The notes beneath the pieces were generated by a model, which was not told the DNA's origin, searched no databases, and was given only the letters and a program-made list of their open reading frames with translations. 7,344 nucleotides of DNA, from contig WTHG01000374.1 of NCBI GenBank assembly GCA_011523245.1, positions 1 to 7,344 of the forward strand, read 5' to 3'. The translations under genes and the position numbers were made by a program. The stretch is from Verrucomicrobiales bacterium (GTDB lineage Bacteria > Verrucomicrobiota > Verrucomicrobiia > Limisphaerales > UBA1100). Of the stretch, positions 6,121 to 7,344 are shown piece by piece; the first letter of the stretch is position 1, and the number at the start of each line of letters is the position of its first letter.

Positions 6121-7343
6121 CAGTGTTGGAAAAGGAATTCGCGGCTGGTCATGAGGGCCCAGAATAGGTCTTCCACCACGGCTCGGCGCTCTGTGGCAGG
6201 CGTGGCCTTGAAGACGACCTCGAGTCGTTGGGTTTCCTCTGCGCTGGGCGGGCGGGCGAGGCAGAGCAGGTAGGCTTCCTCAATGAGCGCAGCGTTGGCC
6301 TTGGTCACCAGCGGGGTGACCGAGCTTTGTTCAGCGCGCAGGTTTTCATTGAGTGTCTTGCCGTTGGAAAGATGCAGCACCTGCACCATGCTGGGTTTAT
6401 TGGAACGTTCGCATTCGCAGGTGATCTCGCGTTCGTTGCGACCGAAGGTTTTTAGAAAATAAGAGGTGACCGCCGAATCGAATAGCTGCAGGGCGCGCGT
6501 GCCGTCTTTATAAAAATCCGTCTTCGCCGTGCTGCCGTCGGACAATGTGATGTTGGCGTACTTGGGGCTGACCTTGGTGACTGACGTAATAGCGTCCTGT
6601 AACACTTCCGCCATCAGGCGGCGCGGATAATAGCGCGCGTGGTAACGGGTGTCGCCGATGTTCTCGGGCAACGGCGCGCTGCTGCGGGCGTAGGTGTCGC
6701 TGGTGAGAATCAATCGCATGAGTGCCTTGAGATCGTACTTATTATCCACTAGATGCTTGGCGAGCCCCTGCAAGAGCGGCTCGTTGCTGGCGGGATTGGA
6801 CACGCGCAGGTCATCCACCGGATCCACAATGCCCTGCCCGAAAAAGTTCGCCCATACGCGATTGGCGATGGAGCGGGTGAAGTAAGGATTGTCCGGTGCC
6901 GTCAGCCAATCGGCCAACACGGCGCGCCGATCGGCATTCGCCGCGATCGCCGGCTGATCCAGCGGGGCGGGCGGTTGCGGTTTGCCGGTGCGCGGTTGAA
7001 GTAAGTCGCCGCGTGACGCGATGAATAGCGTTCGCTTCCCGTCACCGTTGCGGGCGTCACCGCCCCAGCCTTTCACGCGCACGCGGGCAAAGAGGTTGGC
7101 AAAAGCGTAGTACTGATCGTTGGTCCATTTCTCCAGCGGATGATTGTGGCACTTGGCGCAGTTGATGGAGAGGCTCATGAACGCCTGACTGACATTCTCC
7201 GCCATTGTTTCGGGTTCCTGATGCACGGCGTAAAAGTTGGTGGCGCCGTTCTCAAAACTATCGCCCCGCGCAGTGACCACCTGCCGAACGAGCTGGTCCC
7301 AAGGCGTATTCTTGGCGATCTCACCGCGCAGCCAAGTGTAGTA
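6120..7343 (-). CDS. DUF1549/DUF1553 (PSCyt2/PSD1-type) haem protein, C-terminal 407 residues, 5' end outside window
   Basis: The frame is open to the right edge. The GTG at 7280 is an internal valine, because the residues before it (TWLRGEIAKNTPWDQLVRQ) are typical of the end of a DUF1549 domain. Then come ENGATNFYAVHQEPETMAEN and the haem-c-type site CAKCHNHPLEKW (Cys62, Cys65 and His66 of the visible part). DUF1553 occupies about 136-407. Its marks are NPYFTRSIANRVWANFFGQG, VDDLRVSNPASNEPLL, YYPRRLMAEVLQDAI, FGRNEREITCECERSNKPS, VLHLSNGKTLNENL and the ending FWALMTSREFLFQH. The family is exported and abundant in Planctomycetota and Verrucomicrobiota; its reaction is not established to my knowledge, although genomic links to sulfatases and polysaccharide use are common. 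Its TGA overlaps the ATG of the cytochrome/WD40 gene by one base. The more usual DUF1501 partner is not next to its 3' end; the upstream side is not visible. Confidence 0.92.
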   Translation of the reverse strand, partial: YYTWLRGEIAKNTPWDQLVRQVVTARGDSFENGATNFYAVHQEPETMAENVSQAFMSLSINCAKCHNHPLEKWTNDQYYAFANLFARVRVKGWGGDARNGDGKRTLFIASRGDLLQPRTGKPQPPAPLDQPAIAANADRRAVLADWLTAPDNPYFTRSIANRVWANFFGQGIVDPVDDLRVSNPASNEPLLQGLAKHLVDNKYDLKALMRLILTSDTYARSSAPLPENIGDTRYHARYYPRRLMAEVLQDAITSVTKVSPKYANITLSDGSTAKTDFYKDGTRALQLFDSAVTSYFLKTFGRNEREITCECERSNKPSMVQVLHLSNGKTLNENLRAEQSSVTPLVTKANAALIEEAYLLCLARPPSAEETQRLEVVFKATPATERRAVVEDLFWALMTSREFLFQH

Positions 7344-7344
7344 G

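Noticed and set aside
5746..6273. 175-codon plus-strand frame crossing the TGATG junction
   Set aside because: It is antisense to both the haem domain of one gene and the conserved DUF1553 end of the other, which are well supported.
7278..7280. GTG 7280 as the start of the DUF1553 protein
   Set aside because: The same frame continues to the window edge with 21 further residues that fit the DUF1549 family, so the gene is cut by the edge and does not begin here.

Overview
The window looks like chromosome of a Verrucomicrobiota (less likely Planctomycetota) bacterium. The main reason is the minus-strand pair: a DUF1549/DUF1553 (PSCyt2/PSD1-type) protein and a protein that joins a PSCyt1-type haem c domain to WD40 repeats and a PPC-like beta region. 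Both families are greatly expanded in these phyla. The end of a probable sulfatase and an ankyrin-repeat lipoprotein fit the same setting. The assignment rests on recognising families by eye, not on a search.

Plus strand, 1-3394, in order: the C-terminal end of a sulfatase-like exported protein (2-352); a 48-base gap with a 14-bp palindrome just before the next start; an ankyrin-repeat lipoprotein (401-979); a 117-base gap with two terminator-like hairpins and a possible 30-codon leader ORF whose stop overlaps the next start (ATGA); a 635-residue protein with seven predicted membrane segments and a large probable periplasmic domain (1097-3004); and, 3 bases later, a Dabb-domain lipoprotein (3008-3394). 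The last two are almost certainly cotranscribed. Products of this strand are predicted to be envelope proteins; no enzymatic pathway is evident from them.

Minus strand, 7343-3391: the C-terminal 407 residues of the DUF1549/DUF1553 protein run in from beyond the right edge. They are coupled by a TGATG stop/start overlap to the 909-residue cytochrome c/WD40/PPC protein. Both carry a CxxCH haem c motif and both should work outside the cytoplasm. A role in extracellular redox or polysaccharide breakdown is only inference.

The two strands converge without a gap: a single CTAG at 3391-3394 supplies TAG stops to both converging genes. Base composition changes sharply inside the Dabb gene, from AT-leaning DNA (about 35-48% G+C in sampled 60-base rows) upstream of about 3090 to GC-rich DNA (about 62-70% in sampled rows) after about 3120. 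The change falls where the lipoprotein leader meets the Dabb domain. There is no tRNA, rRNA, CRISPR array, insertion sequence or attachment site that I can support, and no gene-free stretch exceeds 300 bases.
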